Source of the DNA: Hyalangium gracile
GTDB lineage: Bacteria; Myxococcota; Myxococcia; Myxococcales; Myxococcaceae
Length of the DNA: 64,000 bases
NCBI RefSeq assembly: GCF_020103725.1
Contig: NZ_JAHXBG010000006.1
Span: forward strand, 248,001-312,000
Direction of reading: 5' to 3'
Shown piece after piece: positions 7,276 through 20,094 of the stretch. The position numbers were made by a program, and so were the translations under genes. The notes under the pieces were generated by a model. It was given only the letters and a program-made list of their open reading frames with translations, was not told where the DNA came from and searched no databases. How positions within the stretch are numbered: position 1 is the stretch's first letter; each line of letters opens with the position of its first letter.

Positions 7276-8661
7276 GTGAGCGACATCACCGTCTATCAGC
7301 CGGACTTCCTCTACCGGCTCGGCAGGTTCCACGAGAACAGCAGCCTGCGGGTGGGCGCGGACGGCCGCATCCTGCCGGAGGGGCCCATCCCGGCGGGAGC
7401 GCGCGTCGTGCGGCTGCCGGGGCGGGTGCTGCTGCCGGGGCTCGTCAACGGCCACTCGCACGCCTTCCAGCGCCTCATCCGCGGCCGCACGGAGTACGTG
7501 GCCTCGGGCAGCGGCATGGATGACTTCTGGAGCTGGCGCGAGGCCATGTACCGCGCCGCCGAGTCCCTCAACCCCGAGGAGGTGTACGTCGCCTCGCGGC
7601 AGGCCTTCCTGGAGATGGCGCTGGCCGGCATCACTGCGGTGGGCGAGTTCCACTACCTGCACCACCAGTCGGACGGCCGGCCCTACGTGGAGCGCAACGC
7701 GCTGGCGTACGAGGTGATTCGCGCCGCGCGGGACGTGGGGCTGCGCATCGTGCTGCTGCGCGTGGGCTACGCGCGGGCGGGCTACCGCGTGCCGGAGAAC
7801 CCACGGCAGCGGCGGTTCATCGACAAGGACGTGGACACCTACCTGTCCTCGGTGGAGGAGCTCGTCCGGGAGGTGGAGGGCCAGTCCGGGGTGAGCGTGG
7901 GCCTGGCGCCGCACAGCGTGCGCGCGGTGCCGCGCGACTGGCTCACCGTGCTGGCGGGGATTCGCGGGCAGCTGCCCGTGCACATGCACGTGGCGGAGCA
8001 GCCCAAGGAGATAGAGGCCTGCGTGGCCGAGTACGGCCTGCGCCCGGTGGAGCTGCTCGAGGAGGTGGGGCTGCTGGAGCCTCGCTTCACGGCGGTGCAC
8101 GCGGTGCACGTGACGGAGGCCGAGGCGCGGATGATGGGGGAGGTGGGAGCCAACGTGTGCGCCTGCCCCTCCACCGAGCGCAACCTGGGAGACGGCATCG
8201 TCGCCGCGGACAGGCTGGTGGGGGCGGGCGTGCGGCTGTGCCTGGGCTCGGACAGCCAGGCCACGGTGGATCTGCTGGACGAGGCGCGGCAGCTCGAGGG
8301 GCACCTGCGGCTGTCGCGGGTGCGGCGCGCGGTGCTGGATCCCGGCGGCGGCGCGGTGGACGGGCTGGCGGCGCGGCTGTTCGAGATGGCCACGGTGAAC
8401 GGCGCGCGGAGCCTGGGGCTGCCCACGGGCGAGCTGGCGGCGGGAGCGCCCGCGGACTTCTTCACCGTGGACGTGAACCACCCGTCGCTGGTGGGCGCCA
8501 GCCCCTCCTCGCTGCTGGCCAGCGTCGTCTTCGGCGCGGACAAGGCGGCGGTGCGCGAGGTGGCGGTGGATGGACGGCTCGTGGTGCGAGACGGCCAGCA
8601 CCCGCGCACGGAGGAGTCGGGCCGCGCCTTCCACGCGCTGGCGCGCAGGCTCTACTCGTGA
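7276..8661 (+). CDS. hutF: Formimidoylglutamate deiminase
   Basis: Amidohydrolase-superfamily enzyme that converts N-formimidoyl-L-glutamate to N-formyl-L-glutamate plus ammonia in the five-step histidine degradation route. The 461-residue protein has the metal ligands of the family: His60 and His62 in LVNGHSHAF, His238 in HMHVAEQ, His274/277 in TAVHAVHV, and Asp325 in CLGSDSQATV. GTG is used as start. It is full length and in frame to its RRLYS C-terminus. No other hut gene is in the window. A broken copy of its last 120 bp lies at 22508-22628, immediately before argE, so the two genes were probably once adjacent. Confidence 0.88.
   Translation: MSDITVYQPDFLYRLGRFHENSSLRVGADGRILPEGPIPAGARVVRLPGRVLLPGLVNGHSHAFQRLIRGRTEYVASGSGMDDFWSWREAMYRAAESLNPEEVYVASRQAFLEMALAGITAVGEFHYLHHQSDGRPYVERNALAYEVIRAARDVGLRIVLLRVGYARAGYRVPENPRQRRFIDKDVDTYLSSVEELVREVEGQSGVSVGLAPHSVRAVPRDWLTVLAGIRGQLPVHMHVAEQPKEIEACVAEYGLRPVELLEEVGLLEPRFTAVHAVHVTEAEARMMGEVGANVCACPSTERNLGDGIVAADRLVGAGVRLCLGSDSQATVDLLDEARQLEGHLRLSRVRRAVLDPGGGAVDGLAARLFEMATVNGARSLGLPTGELAAGAPADFFTVDVNHPSLVGASPSSLLASVVFGADKAAVREVAVDGRLVVRDGQHPRTEESGRAFHALARRLYS
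8542..8661 (+). repeat. Left direct repeat: hutF 3' end (intact copy)
   Basis: The last 120 bp of hutF align in the same orientation with 22508-22628 at about 87 of 120 positions by hand, with a single 1-nt length difference. The two copies bracket the 14-kb oxygenase and beta-oxidation block. Confidence 0.75.
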
Positions 8662-8807
8662 AGGGCTCCGCCCGCTCGCCGATCAAGAAAAAGCAGTGAA
8701 CGGCGAGCACCGGACACTCACGGAAAATCCACAACCAAAACGCAGTCTTGGAGCGTGTCGACCTCGCCGATTCCACTCTCGGTGAGCCCTGACTGACGCG
8801 TTGCGTA

Positions 8808-8836
8808 TTGAGAGGCTTCTCATGAACAGCCTATTT
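8808..8836 (+). promoter_or_regulatory. Candidate promoter of the roxA-like gene
   Basis: TTGAGA (8808-8813), a 17-bp spacer and CTATTT (8831-8836) resemble a housekeeping promoter, though the -10 is weak. The predicted start site, near 8843, would lie inside the operator dyad at 8839-8865, as expected for repression. Confidence 0.35.
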
Positions 8837-8838
8837 GC

Positions 8839-8865
8839 GGGTTGTTGGCACAATGCCAATAACCC
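8839..8865. promoter_or_regulatory. TetR-type operator upstream of the roxA-like gene
   Basis: The core TTGGCA-CAA-TGCCAA (8845-8859) is a perfect dyad. It extends outward, after one unpaired base on each side, with GGGTT on the left and AACCC on the right. The same 15-bp core with one change, TTGGCA-GAC-TGTCAA, occurs at 22460-22474 before the operon that encodes a TetR regulator. It lies about 20 bp ahead of the roxA-like start codon. Confidence 0.7.
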
Positions 8866-8883
8866 CGATGGAGGGCTGCGCGC

Positions 8884-10905
<2,022 letters not shown>

Positions 10906-10918
10906 GCCCGTCCACCCG

Positions 10919-10945
10919 TGTGACGGGCCCTCGAGGCCCGTCACA
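10919..10945. terminator. Bidirectional hairpin between the roxA-like gene and the aldehyde dehydrogenase gene
   Basis: Perfect 11-bp inverted repeat TGTGACGGGCC / GGCCCGTCACA with a 5-nt loop. It begins 13 nt after the roxA-like stop and includes the stop codon of the convergent aldehyde dehydrogenase gene, so one structure can serve both transcripts. There is no T-run on either side. Confidence 0.65.
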
Positions 10946-12347
10946 TGAGGCGCTTGAAGAGGCTGAGCTTGCCGCCATAGGGCGGGTAGCGCAGCGCCAT
11001 GTCGAGCAGAAAGGGCCGCTTCACCACGCTCTTCCTGTGGCTGAAGGCATCGAAGCTGGCCTGGCCGTGGTAGCCGCCCAGCCCGGACTCGCCTACGCCA
11101 CCAAAAGGCAGCCCCTCGGCGGCGAAGTGGACGCACACGTCGTTGGTGACGGCTCCGCCGCTCGAGGTCTCGCGCAGGACGCGCTCGTTCACCGAGGCGT
11201 CGCGCGCGAAGCTGTAGAGGGCCAGCGGCTTCGGGCGGGCGCGCACGAAGCGGATGGCGTCCTCGATGCTCGGACAGTCCACCAGGGGGAGCAGGGGGCC
11301 GAAGATCTCCTCCTGCATCAGCGGGCTCGTCACGGGCGCATCGGTGATGACGGTGGGGGCGAAGAAGCGGCTGGCCGCGTCGCGCTCTCCGCCGAAGGCG
11401 ATCTTCCCGTGGGCCGCGAGCGCGGAGATGCGCTCGAAGTGGCGGGTGCTGATGATGCGGCCGTAGTCGCCGCTCGTCCGAGTGTCATCGCCGTAGAAGC
11501 TCCGGACGGCCTTCTGGACCAGCTCGGTGAAGCGGCCCTTGAGCTCGGGGGGAATGAGCACGTAGTCCGGCGCGATGCACGTCTGCCCGGCGTTGACGTA
11601 CTTGCCCCAGGCGATGCGGCGCGCGGTGACTTCCAGGTCCGCGCTCCGGTCGATGATGCAGGGGCTCTTTCCCCCCAGCTCCAGGATGGTGGGCGTGAGG
11701 TGTCTGGCGGCTGCTTCGGCCACCACCCGGCCCACCTGCGTCCCGCCGGTGAAGAAGATGAGATCCCACCGCTCGGCGAGCAGCGCCTGGCTCTCCTCGA
11801 CGCCCCCCTCGACCACCGAGACGATCTCCGGCGGAAACGCCTCGCTGAGCATCCGGCGGAGCACGCTGGAGGTCGCGGGTGCCAGCTCGCTGGGCTTGAG
11901 CACGGCGGTGCAGCCCGCGGCGAGCGCCCCGATGAGGGGCGCGATGGACAGCTGATAGGGGTAGTTCCAGGGGGCGATGATGAGCGTCACCCCCAGCGGC
12001 TCCGAGTACTGGTAGGCCCGCGCGGGCTGGATGACGATCGGCGCCGAGCCCTTCCTCGGCTTCATCCAGCCCTTCAGGTTCTTGAGGGCGTTCTTGATCT
12101 CACCGTAGATGCTGCCCGCCTCGGTGAGGAAGGCCTCCTCGGGGCTCTTCGAGAGGTCCGACTTGAGGGCGGAGAGGATCTCCGCCTCGTACTTGTGGGC
12201 CACCCGATCGAGCGCCTGGAGCTGTTCCCGTCGCCACTGGAGCGGGAGCGTGACTCGGGTCTCGAAGTAGGCACGCTGTTTCTCGACGAGCGCCTTCGCG
12301 TCGAACGAAGGCGGGACGGCCGCGGGGCGACTGGGACTCTGGACCAT
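10941..12347 (-). CDS. Aldehyde dehydrogenase (class 3-like family)
   Basis: NAD(P)-dependent aldehyde dehydrogenase of 468 residues, the short length typical of ALDH3-type fatty-aldehyde enzymes. Key residues are present: Asn128 in APWNYPYQ, Glu223 in LELGGKSP and the nucleophile Cys257 in NAGQTCIAP. The C-terminal hydrophobic tail recalls membrane-associated fatty aldehyde dehydrogenases. It is the last gene of the nine-gene minus-strand operon, 27 bp after the FadJ-like gene, and its stop codon lies in the shared hairpin. In the proposed pathway it oxidises the aldehyde end of the oligo-isoprenoid product before CoA activation. Confidence 0.85.
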   Translation of the reverse strand: MVQSPSRPAAVPPSFDAKALVEKQRAYFETRVTLPLQWRREQLQALDRVAHKYEAEILSALKSDLSKSPEEAFLTEAGSIYGEIKNALKNLKGWMKPRKGSAPIVIQPARAYQYSEPLGVTLIIAPWNYPYQLSIAPLIGALAAGCTAVLKPSELAPATSSVLRRMLSEAFPPEIVSVVEGGVEESQALLAERWDLIFFTGGTQVGRVVAEAAARHLTPTILELGGKSPCIIDRSADLEVTARRIAWGKYVNAGQTCIAPDYVLIPPELKGRFTELVQKAVRSFYGDDTRTSGDYGRIISTRHFERISALAAHGKIAFGGERDAASRFFAPTVITDAPVTSPLMQEEIFGPLLPLVDCPSIEDAIRFVRARPKPLALYSFARDASVNERVLRETSSGGAVTNDVCVHFAAEGLPFGGVGESGLGGYHGQASFDAFSHRKSVVKRPFLLDMALRYPPYGGKLSLFKRLM

Positions 12348-12374
12348 GGAACGACTCCTTGGAATGGGAGCGGG

Positions 12375-14552
12375 CTACTTCAGGCACTCGCCCTTTTCAG
12401 CCTTCTCGACGAGCGACGCCGGCGGCAGGAAGTGCTTGCCGTAGCGCTCGGCGAGCTCGCGGGCGCGGGTGACGAAGCCGCGCAGCCCGGTGCCGGTGCG
12501 CCCCTCGTAGCCGTTGATGTACTGCACCACGCCCCCCGTCCACGCCGGGAAGCCGATGCCGAGGATGGAGCCCACGTTCGCGTCCGCGGTCGAGCGCAGC
12601 ACGCCCTCGTCGAAGCACCGCACCGTGTCGATGGCCTCGGCGAACAGCATGCGCTCCTTCATGTCCTCGAAGGGGATGGTGTAGCCGGGCTTGGTGAAGT
12701 GCTGGGAGAGCCCCGCCCAGAGGCCCGTGCGCTTGCCGTCCACGTAGTCGTAGAAGCCGCCTCCGGTGGAGCGGCCCTTGCGCCCGTACGTGTCGATCAT
12801 CGCGTCCATGACGGGGTAGCTGCCGTGCTCCATCCACGGCTGGCCCGCGGCCAGGGCGGCGGCCTTCGTCTCGAGGCGGATCTTCCGGGGCAGGGTGAGG
12901 GTGAGTTCGTCCATCAGCTGGAGCGGCGCCGCGGGGTAGCCGGCCTGGAGGCCCGCCTGCTCGATGGAGGCGGGGGAGATGCCCTCGCCCACCATGGCGA
13001 TGGCCTCGTTGAGGAAGGTGCCGATGACGCGGCTGGTAAAGAAGCCCCGGTTGTCGTTGACGACGATGGGCGTCTTCCCAATCTGGACGGCGATGTCCAT
13101 CGCCTTCGCCAGCGTGGCGTCGCTCGTCTTCTTGCCCGCGATGAGCTCGAGCAGCGGCATCTTGTCCACGGGGGAGAAGAAGTGCATGCCGACGAAGTCG
13201 GCCGGCCGCTGCACGCCCTCGGCCAGCAGGGTGATGGGCAGCGTCGAGGTGTTGGAGGCCAGCACCGCGTCCGGAGCGACCACGCCCTCGATCTCCTTGA
13301 AGACCTGGTGCTTGAGCTTCACGTCCTCGAAGACCGCCTCGATGACGAGATCACACCCCGCGAGCGCGGAGGCCTCCGTGGTGGCGTGGATGCGCGCCAG
13401 GAGCGCCTCGCCCTTCTCCTTGGTGGACTTGCCCTTCTGGATGGCCTTCTCCACCAGGTTGACGGAGTACTGCTTGCCCTTGTCGGCGGAGGCCTGGCTC
13501 ACGTCCTTGAGCACCACGTCGATGCCGGCCTTGGCGCAGACATAGGCGATGCCGGCGCCCATCATGCCCGCTCCCAGGATGCCGACCTTCTTCGCCGTGT
13601 GCTGGGGGTAGCCCTTGGGACGGCTGCCGCCCGAGCTGATGTGCTGCATGTCGAAGAAGAACGCCTGGATCATGTTCTTCGCGACCTGGCCGGTGGCCAG
13701 CTCGGTGAAGTAGCGCGACTCGATGGTGAACGCGGTGTCGATGTCCACCTGCGTGCTCTCGACGGCCACGGCCAGGATGGCGCGCGGCGCCGGCATGTTG
13801 GCGCCCTTGAGCTGCTTGCGCAGGTTGGCGGGGAAGGCGGGCAGGTTCGCCGCGAACGACGGGTTGGACGGGGTGCCGCCCGGAATCTTGTAGCCCTTCT
13901 GCTCCCACGGCTGCTGCGAGCTCGGGTTGGCCTTGATCCAGGCCCTGGCCGCGGGCAGGAGCGCGTCCACCGAGTCCACCACCTCGTGCACCAGGCCCAC
14001 CTCCTTGGCCTCCTGGGGACGGTAGCGCTGGCCCTGGAGGAGGACCTTCATCAGCGCGTCCGTGATGCCGAGCATGCGCACCGTGCGCACCACGCCGCCG
14101 CCGCCGGGCAGCAGCCCGAGCGTCACCTCGGGCAGGCCGATCTGCGCGCCCTTGACGTCCGCGGCGATGCGCCGGTGACACGCGAGCGCGATCTCGAGGC
14201 CGCCGCCGAGCGCCGCGCCGTTGATGGCCGCGACCACGGGCTTGCCCAGGGTCTCCAGGATGCGCAGCTGCGCCTTGATCTCCTGGCCCAGCTCGAAGGC
14301 CTGCTTCGCGTCTTCCTTCCTCAGGCGGATGATGTCCTTCAGGTCTCCGCCCGCGAAGAACGTCTTCTTGGCGGAGGTGAGGATGACGCCCGTGATGTCG
14401 GCCTTCTCCTTGGCCAGGCGGTCCACCGTCGCGCGCATGGACTGCACGTAGGCGGAGTTCATCGTGTTGGCGGACTGGCCCGGGTCATCCATGGTCAAGA
14501 CCACGATGCCGTCGTTGTCGCGTTCCCAGCGGATGGTGTTCTGTTCGCTCAT
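12375..14552 (-). CDS. FadJ-like enoyl-CoA hydratase / 3-hydroxyacyl-CoA dehydrogenase
   Basis: A 725-residue bifunctional beta-oxidation enzyme. The N-terminal crotonase domain (about 5-190) has both catalytic glutamates, Glu120 in GGGLE and Glu142 in LPEVTLG, and an oxyanion stretch FFAGGDLKDI. The 3-hydroxyacyl-CoA dehydrogenase part starts near residue 321 with the NAD fold VGILGAGMMGAGIAYVCAKAG, followed by two C-terminal helical domains. It hydrates trans-2-enoyl-CoA and oxidises the 3-hydroxyacyl-CoA. It sits 43 bp after the thiolase gene, as in fadBA-type pairs. Either fadJ or fadB would fit, so no symbol is given. Confidence 0.88.
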   Translation of the reverse strand: MSEQNTIRWERDNDGIVVLTMDDPGQSANTMNSAYVQSMRATVDRLAKEKADITGVILTSAKKTFFAGGDLKDIIRLRKEDAKQAFELGQEIKAQLRILETLGKPVVAAINGAALGGGLEIALACHRRIAADVKGAQIGLPEVTLGLLPGGGGVVRTVRMLGITDALMKVLLQGQRYRPQEAKEVGLVHEVVDSVDALLPAARAWIKANPSSQQPWEQKGYKIPGGTPSNPSFAANLPAFPANLRKQLKGANMPAPRAILAVAVESTQVDIDTAFTIESRYFTELATGQVAKNMIQAFFFDMQHISSGGSRPKGYPQHTAKKVGILGAGMMGAGIAYVCAKAGIDVVLKDVSQASADKGKQYSVNLVEKAIQKGKSTKEKGEALLARIHATTEASALAGCDLVIEAVFEDVKLKHQVFKEIEGVVAPDAVLASNTSTLPITLLAEGVQRPADFVGMHFFSPVDKMPLLELIAGKKTSDATLAKAMDIAVQIGKTPIVVNDNRGFFTSRVIGTFLNEAIAMVGEGISPASIEQAGLQAGYPAAPLQLMDELTLTLPRKIRLETKAAALAAGQPWMEHGSYPVMDAMIDTYGRKGRSTGGGFYDYVDGKRTGLWAGLSQHFTKPGYTIPFEDMKERMLFAEAIDTVRCFDEGVLRSTADANVGSILGIGFPAWTGGVVQYINGYEGRTGTGLRGFVTRARELAERYGKHFLPPASLVEKAEKGECLK

Positions 14553-14595
14553 GGGGTTTTGCTCGAAAGGGTGTCGAAAGGAGAGGGAGAGGGGA

Positions 14596-15807
<1,212 letters not shown>

Positions 15808-15839
15808 CGTGGGTTTCCTTGGGAAACGGTGGAGGGGTT

Positions 15840-16988
15840 CTAGAGGGAGCGGGCGATGAGCTCTTTCATGATCTCGTTCGCGCCGGCAAGGATTCGCAGG
15901 ACGCGGGTATCGGCGAACAGATGGGCGATGGGGTACTCCTTCATGTAGCCGTACCCGCCGAACAGCTGCAGGCACCTGTCCGCGACGATACACGCCTGGT
16001 CGGTGATCCAGTACTTGGCCATTGCCGCCGTGGTGACGTCCAGCTTGCCTTGTAGGTGGGATTCGATGCAGTCATCGATGAAGGAGCGGCAGACGCGCCG
16101 CAGGGTTGCACACTCCGCCAGCTCGAAGCGCGTGTTCTGCAGGGCGAACAGCGGCTTGCCGAAGGCGTGACGTTGCTTGGTGTACTCCACCGTCACATCC
16201 ACGGCGCGCTCCAGGCTCGCCATGCCGATGATGGCCGTGCTCAGTCGCTCCTGGGGCAGCTGCTGCATGAGCTGGATGAAGCCCTGGCCCTCCTCGCCGC
16301 CCAGCAGGTTGACGGCGGGGACCTTCAGGTCGTCGAAGAAGAGCTCGGTGGTGTCCTGGCCCTTGCCGCCGAGCTTCTCGAGGATGCGGCCCCGCTGGAA
16401 GCCGGGCGTGGTGTCGCCGACCTCGGCGCACAGCAGCGAGATGCCGGCGTGGCCCTTCGCGTCCCCGGTCCGCGCGGCGATGATGAGGAAGTCGCAGACG
16501 TAGCCGTTGGAGATGAACGTCTTGGCTCCGCTCACCCGGTAGAAGTCGCCATCACGCACAGCGCGGGTGGAGATGGCCTGGAGGTCCGAGCCCGTCCCTG
16601 GCTCCGTCATCGCGATGGCGCCCACCCACTCGCCGCTGGCGAGCTTGGGCAGCCACTTCTTCTTCTGGGCCTCGGAGGCGTAGGCCAGGATGTAGTGCGC
16701 GACGATGGTGCAGTGCACCGCGAAGCCCATCGAGGGGTCTCCCGCGCGGATCTGCTCCTCGATGAGGATGGCCTCGTGCGCGAACGTGCCGCCGCCGCCG
16801 CCGTAGGCCTCCGGGATGGACATGCACAGGAGCCCCAGCTCGCCCGCCTTCCGGTAGAGCGCCTTGTCCGGGTACCCCTGGGCCACGTGCCTGGGCACGT
16901 TGGGGAGGACTTCCTTGGTGAAGTAGCTGGCCGCGAGTCCTCGCACCTGCTCCAGCTCATCCGAGCTCCACCGGGGGCGTGCCGTCAT
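15840..16988 (-). CDS. Acyl-CoA dehydrogenase (long-chain-like)
   Basis: A 382-residue FAD-dependent acyl-CoA dehydrogenase. Signatures are [16 protein letters not shown] for FAD and substrate binding, [10 protein letters not shown], and the C-terminal [12 protein letters not shown] motif. The C-terminal end, [15 protein letters not shown], resembles long-chain types ([13 protein letters not shown]) and has Ala where medium-chain enzymes have the catalytic Glu of YEGT. The base may therefore come from the helix carrying ASLERAVDV, as in long-chain and isovaleryl enzymes. It forms the 2,3-double bond of an acyl-CoA. It lies 28 bp after a second acyl-CoA dehydrogenase gene. Confidence 0.88.
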   Translation of the reverse strand: MTARPRWSSDELEQVRGLAASYFTKEVLPNVPRHVAQGYPDKALYRKAGELGLLCMSIPEAYGGGGGTFAHEAILIEEQIRAGDPSMGFAVHCTIVAHYILAYASEAQKKKWLPKLASGEWVGAIAMTEPGTGSDLQAISTRAVRDGDFYRVSGAKTFISNGYVCDFLIIAARTGDAKGHAGISLLCAEVGDTTPGFQRGRILEKLGGKGQDTTELFFDDLKVPAVNLLGGEEGQGFIQLMQQLPQERLSTAIIGMASLERAVDVTVEYTKQRHAFGKPLFALQNTRFELAECATLRRVCRSFIDDCIESHLQGKLDVTTAAMAKYWITDQACIVADRCLQLFGGYGYMKEYPIAHLFADTRVLRILAGANEIMKELIARSL

Positions 16989-17016
16989 GTCTGCCTCTCT
17001 CCAATGATGTACCGCT

Positions 17017-18165
17017 CTAGAGTCCGAACGTCTTGCCGATGATGTCGCGCTGGATCTCGCTGGTGCCGCCGAAGACGGTGGAGATGACCGTGGCGCGCAG
17101 GTGCGACTCCATGTCGTACTCGGTGGCGTAGCCGTAGCCGCCCATCATCTGCATGCCCTCGAGCGCCACGCGCTTGGCCGTCTCGGTGGTCTTCAGCTTG
17201 GCCATCGAGGCCTCGCGAGGGAGCATGCGCTCGGGGGCCTCGTCGACCATGGCGGCCACGCGGTAGACGAGCAGCTCGCAGCAGTCGAGCTCCATGGCGA
17301 GGTCGGCGATGCGGTGCTTGATGGCCTGGAAGGAGCCGATGGGCTTGCCGAACTGCTTGCGCTCCTTCACGTACGCGACGGCGTCATCGAAGGCGCGGCG
17401 GCCCCGGCCGAGCATGCTCGCGGCGAGGATGAGCCGCTCGCTGTTGAGCCCCGCCATGAGCTGGGGCCAGGCCTGGTCCACCACGCCCACCACGGCGCTC
17501 TCGGGCACGAAGCAGTCGGTGAGGAAGACGTCATTGACGTCCTTGCCGCCCAGGGTGGGGATGCCGCGAACCTCCACCCCCGGGGTGCTCACGGGGATGC
17601 AGAACATGGTGAGCCCCTCGTGCCGCGAGCCCGAGGCCTGGGTGCGCGCCACGAGCAGCAGGTGGTCCGCCAGATGCGCGTTCGAGCACCACGTCTTCTG
17701 CCCGTTGAGGACGAAGCCTCCCGAAGTCCGGGTCGCCCGGCAGCTGAGCGCGGCGACGTCCGAGCCTGCTCCGGGCTCGGAGATGGCGATCGCCTCCACG
17801 CGGCCCCGGGTGATGCCGCCGAGGACCTTCTGCCGCTGGGCCTCCGTACCGAACTTCGCGTAGGGGCCGGCGGCGACCGCCGTGGTGATGTAGCCGCCCA
17901 CCGGGGCGAGCCAGTAGGAGGTCCGCTCCGCGAAGATGCAGATGTCCGTCATCCCGCCGCCCGAGCCGCCATACTCCGGGGAGAGGCCCGCGCCGAGCCA
18001 GCCGAGCTCGGCCATCTGGGCGTAGAGAGAGGGGCTGTGGGTCTCGGTGCCGTCCCGGGCCAGCGCATCGCGCTGGGCGCGGGTGCCGACCTTGGCGCGG
18101 CAGAACGCGTCGATGGAGTCCGCGAACGAGGCGTGCTCCGGTGTTCTCACATGCATGGCTGGCAT
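17017..18165 (-). CDS. Acyl-CoA dehydrogenase (second copy)
   Basis: A 382-residue acyl-CoA dehydrogenase, clearly different in sequence from its neighbour. It has AIAISEPGAGSDVAAL, TWCSNAHLADHLLL, and MMGGYGYATEYDMESH with the C-terminal VFGGTSEIQRDIIGK. Two distinct dehydrogenases suggest separate work on differing chain lengths, or on the methyl-branched intermediates that polyisoprene fragments would give. It is 34 bp after the acyl-CoA ligase gene in the operon. Confidence 0.88.
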   Translation of the reverse strand: MPAMHVRTPEHASFADSIDAFCRAKVGTRAQRDALARDGTETHSPSLYAQMAELGWLGAGLSPEYGGSGGGMTDICIFAERTSYWLAPVGGYITTAVAAGPYAKFGTEAQRQKVLGGITRGRVEAIAISEPGAGSDVAALSCRATRTSGGFVLNGQKTWCSNAHLADHLLLVARTQASGSRHEGLTMFCIPVSTPGVEVRGIPTLGGKDVNDVFLTDCFVPESAVVGVVDQAWPQLMAGLNSERLILAASMLGRGRRAFDDAVAYVKERKQFGKPIGSFQAIKHRIADLAMELDCCELLVYRVAAMVDEAPERMLPREASMAKLKTTETAKRVALEGMQMMGGYGYATEYDMESHLRATVISTVFGGTSEIQRDIIGKTFGL

Positions 18166-18199
18166 GGCGGGCCCTTGGGTGGGGTGGCGGGTGAGGGGG

Positions 18200-20047
18200 T
18201 CAGTCGTTGGCGTCGCTGGCGTAGAGCGTGGCGATGCGCTCGGAGTATTGCTGGACGAGCACGCGGCGCTTGAGCTTGAGGGTCGGCGTGAGCTCGCCCG
18301 TGGCGGGAGACCACGTCTCCGTCACCACCTCGTAGCGCTTGATCTGCTCGGCGCGGGAGAGCCGGGTGTTGATCGAGGCCACGAGCGACTCGAGCTCGAC
18401 GAGCACCGCCGGCTCACGGATGAGCTCGGCCACCGAGCTGGCCGCGAGGCCCCGGGCCTTGGCCCAGAGCGGCGCCGCCTCCGCGTCGAGGCAGATGAGC
18501 GCCGTCACGTACGGCCAGCCATCTCCAATGGCGATCGCCTGGGCGACGAGGGCGTGCGCGCGCAGCAGGCCCTCGATCTTGGAAGGCGCGATGTTCTTGC
18601 CGCTCGAGGTGATGAGCAGCTCCTTCTTGCGGTCGGTAATGGTGAGGAAGCCGTCCGCGTCGAGCGTGCCGATGTCGCCGGTGGCCAGCCACCCGTCCGC
18701 GTCGACGGCGCTGACGATCTCGCCGTTGGCGGCGAGGTAGCCGGGGAACACGATGGGGCCACGGACGAAGATCTCCCCATCCGAGGCCAGCCGGAGCTCC
18801 AGCCCGGGGATGGGCCGGCCCACGGCGCCGATGCGGAAGCTGTAGGGGAGGTTGAACGTGGCGCAGCCGGTGGTCTCGCTCATGCCCCACACTTCGAACA
18901 CCTTGATGCCGAAGCCGCCGAGGTACTCGAGCACCTCGACGGGGATGGGCGCCGAGCCGCTGCTCGCCCACTCGAGCGCATCCATTCCCAGCGTCCGGCG
19001 CAGGGGCTTGAGCACCGTGGCGTCCGCCTCCGTCACCTTCCTCGCGAGCTCGGGCGGCACGGCCTTTCCCGTGCCTTCGAGGCGGAAGGCCTCCACCGCC
19101 AGCGCGTGGGCGGCGAGGATGGCCTCGCGCTGAGGGGCCGGGAGCGTGCCCAGCTTCGCCCGCAGGGCGCTGGCGAGCTTCTCCCAGACGCGCGGCACGC
19201 CGAAGAACACCGGGGGGCGCACCTTGGCCAGCAGCGGCACCACGCCCGTCGGATCCGCGCAGATGTGCACGTGCAGCGCCTTGTAGAGGGCGCGGTAGAA
19301 GCCGAGCTCGCGCTCCGCGATGTGCGCCAGCGGGAGATAGGCCACGGAGGGGACCTGCATCGGGACGGGGATGCAGAGGTCCACCGCGATCGCCTCGTAG
19401 AAGGCATTGCGGTGGGTCAGCACCACGCCCTTGGGATCTCCGGTGGTGCCGGAGGTGTACATCATCGCGATGGGGTCCTCGGGACGGATGCTCTTCCAGC
19501 CATCCTCGAAGGTCGCGGGGTCCGCCCGGTGCAGCCGGCGTCCCTCGGCCTCGAGCTCCTCGAAGGAGACGAAGCGCTCATCCCCGACCGGGATGGCCGC
19601 CTTGTCGATGACGACGATGCCCTTGAGCGCCACGAGCGTCTCGAGCACCGGCCGCCACCGGGCGACCTCCTCCGCGCCCTCCAGCACCACCACCGTGGCC
19701 GCGCTGTGCCGAGCGACGTAGCCCACCTGCTCGGTGCTCAGCGTCTGGTACGCGGTGCAGGGGATGGCGGAGAGGTGGACCGCCGCGAAGTCGACGACCC
19801 AGTGCTCGGGTCGGCTCGACATCATGATCATCATCCGCTCGCCCTTCTTCAGGCCGAGCGTGGCGAGCCCGCGGGCGACCGCCGCCGTGCGTTCGCGCAG
19901 CTGGGCCCACGTGAGGGTCGTCTCTCCGGCGGTGAGCGCCGGAGAGCTGCCGTACTCCTCGGCGTTGCGCTTGAGCAGGAGCGGCAAGGTGAGCTTGTCC
20001 GCTCGTGAGCTGCTCTGCGCTTCCAGGTCTGCGAACGAAGCACCCAT
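18200..20047 (-). CDS. Long-chain acyl-CoA synthetase (AMP-forming)
   Basis: A 615-residue ANL-superfamily ligase that converts a carboxylic acid, ATP and CoA to acyl-CoA, AMP and PPi. The P-loop MMYTSGTTGDPKG is near residues 195-207. Later motifs are VWGMSETTG, DGWLATGDIG and the hinge/C-terminal KELLITSSGKNIAPSKIEG. The overall pattern (AYLPLAHIAERELG, FFGVPRVWEK) is that of the large FadD15/ACSBG-like group. In context it activates the acid made by the aldehyde dehydrogenase for beta-oxidation. Confidence 0.9.
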   Translation of the reverse strand: MGASFADLEAQSSSRADKLTLPLLLKRNAEEYGSSPALTAGETTLTWAQLRERTAAVARGLATLGLKKGERMMIMMSSRPEHWVVDFAAVHLSAIPCTAYQTLSTEQVGYVARHSAATVVVLEGAEEVARWRPVLETLVALKGIVVIDKAAIPVGDERFVSFEELEAEGRRLHRADPATFEDGWKSIRPEDPIAMMYTSGTTGDPKGVVLTHRNAFYEAIAVDLCIPVPMQVPSVAYLPLAHIAERELGFYRALYKALHVHICADPTGVVPLLAKVRPPVFFGVPRVWEKLASALRAKLGTLPAPQREAILAAHALAVEAFRLEGTGKAVPPELARKVTEADATVLKPLRRTLGMDALEWASSGSAPIPVEVLEYLGGFGIKVFEVWGMSETTGCATFNLPYSFRIGAVGRPIPGLELRLASDGEIFVRGPIVFPGYLAANGEIVSAVDADGWLATGDIGTLDADGFLTITDRKKELLITSSGKNIAPSKIEGLLRAHALVAQAIAIGDGWPYVTALICLDAEAAPLWAKARGLAASSVAELIREPAVLVELESLVASINTRLSRAEQIKRYEVVTETWSPATGELTPTLKLKRRVLVQQYSERIATLYASDAND

Positions 20048-20094
20048 GGGTACCCCCTGCGGTTCACTGGCCAGCTGCTCTGTCTGCGTTCACT

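Noticed and set aside
4909-8634. Minus-strand open frame of 1241 codons across the ferritin-like, BamC/ChaN-like and hutF genes
   Set aside because: Antisense shadow of three well-supported plus-strand genes; His/Arg/Ala-rich with no domain.
8662-8703. Twelve-codon frame after hutF as an argE 5' remnant
   Set aside because: It reads KGSARSPIKKKQ, with no similarity to the argE N-terminus.
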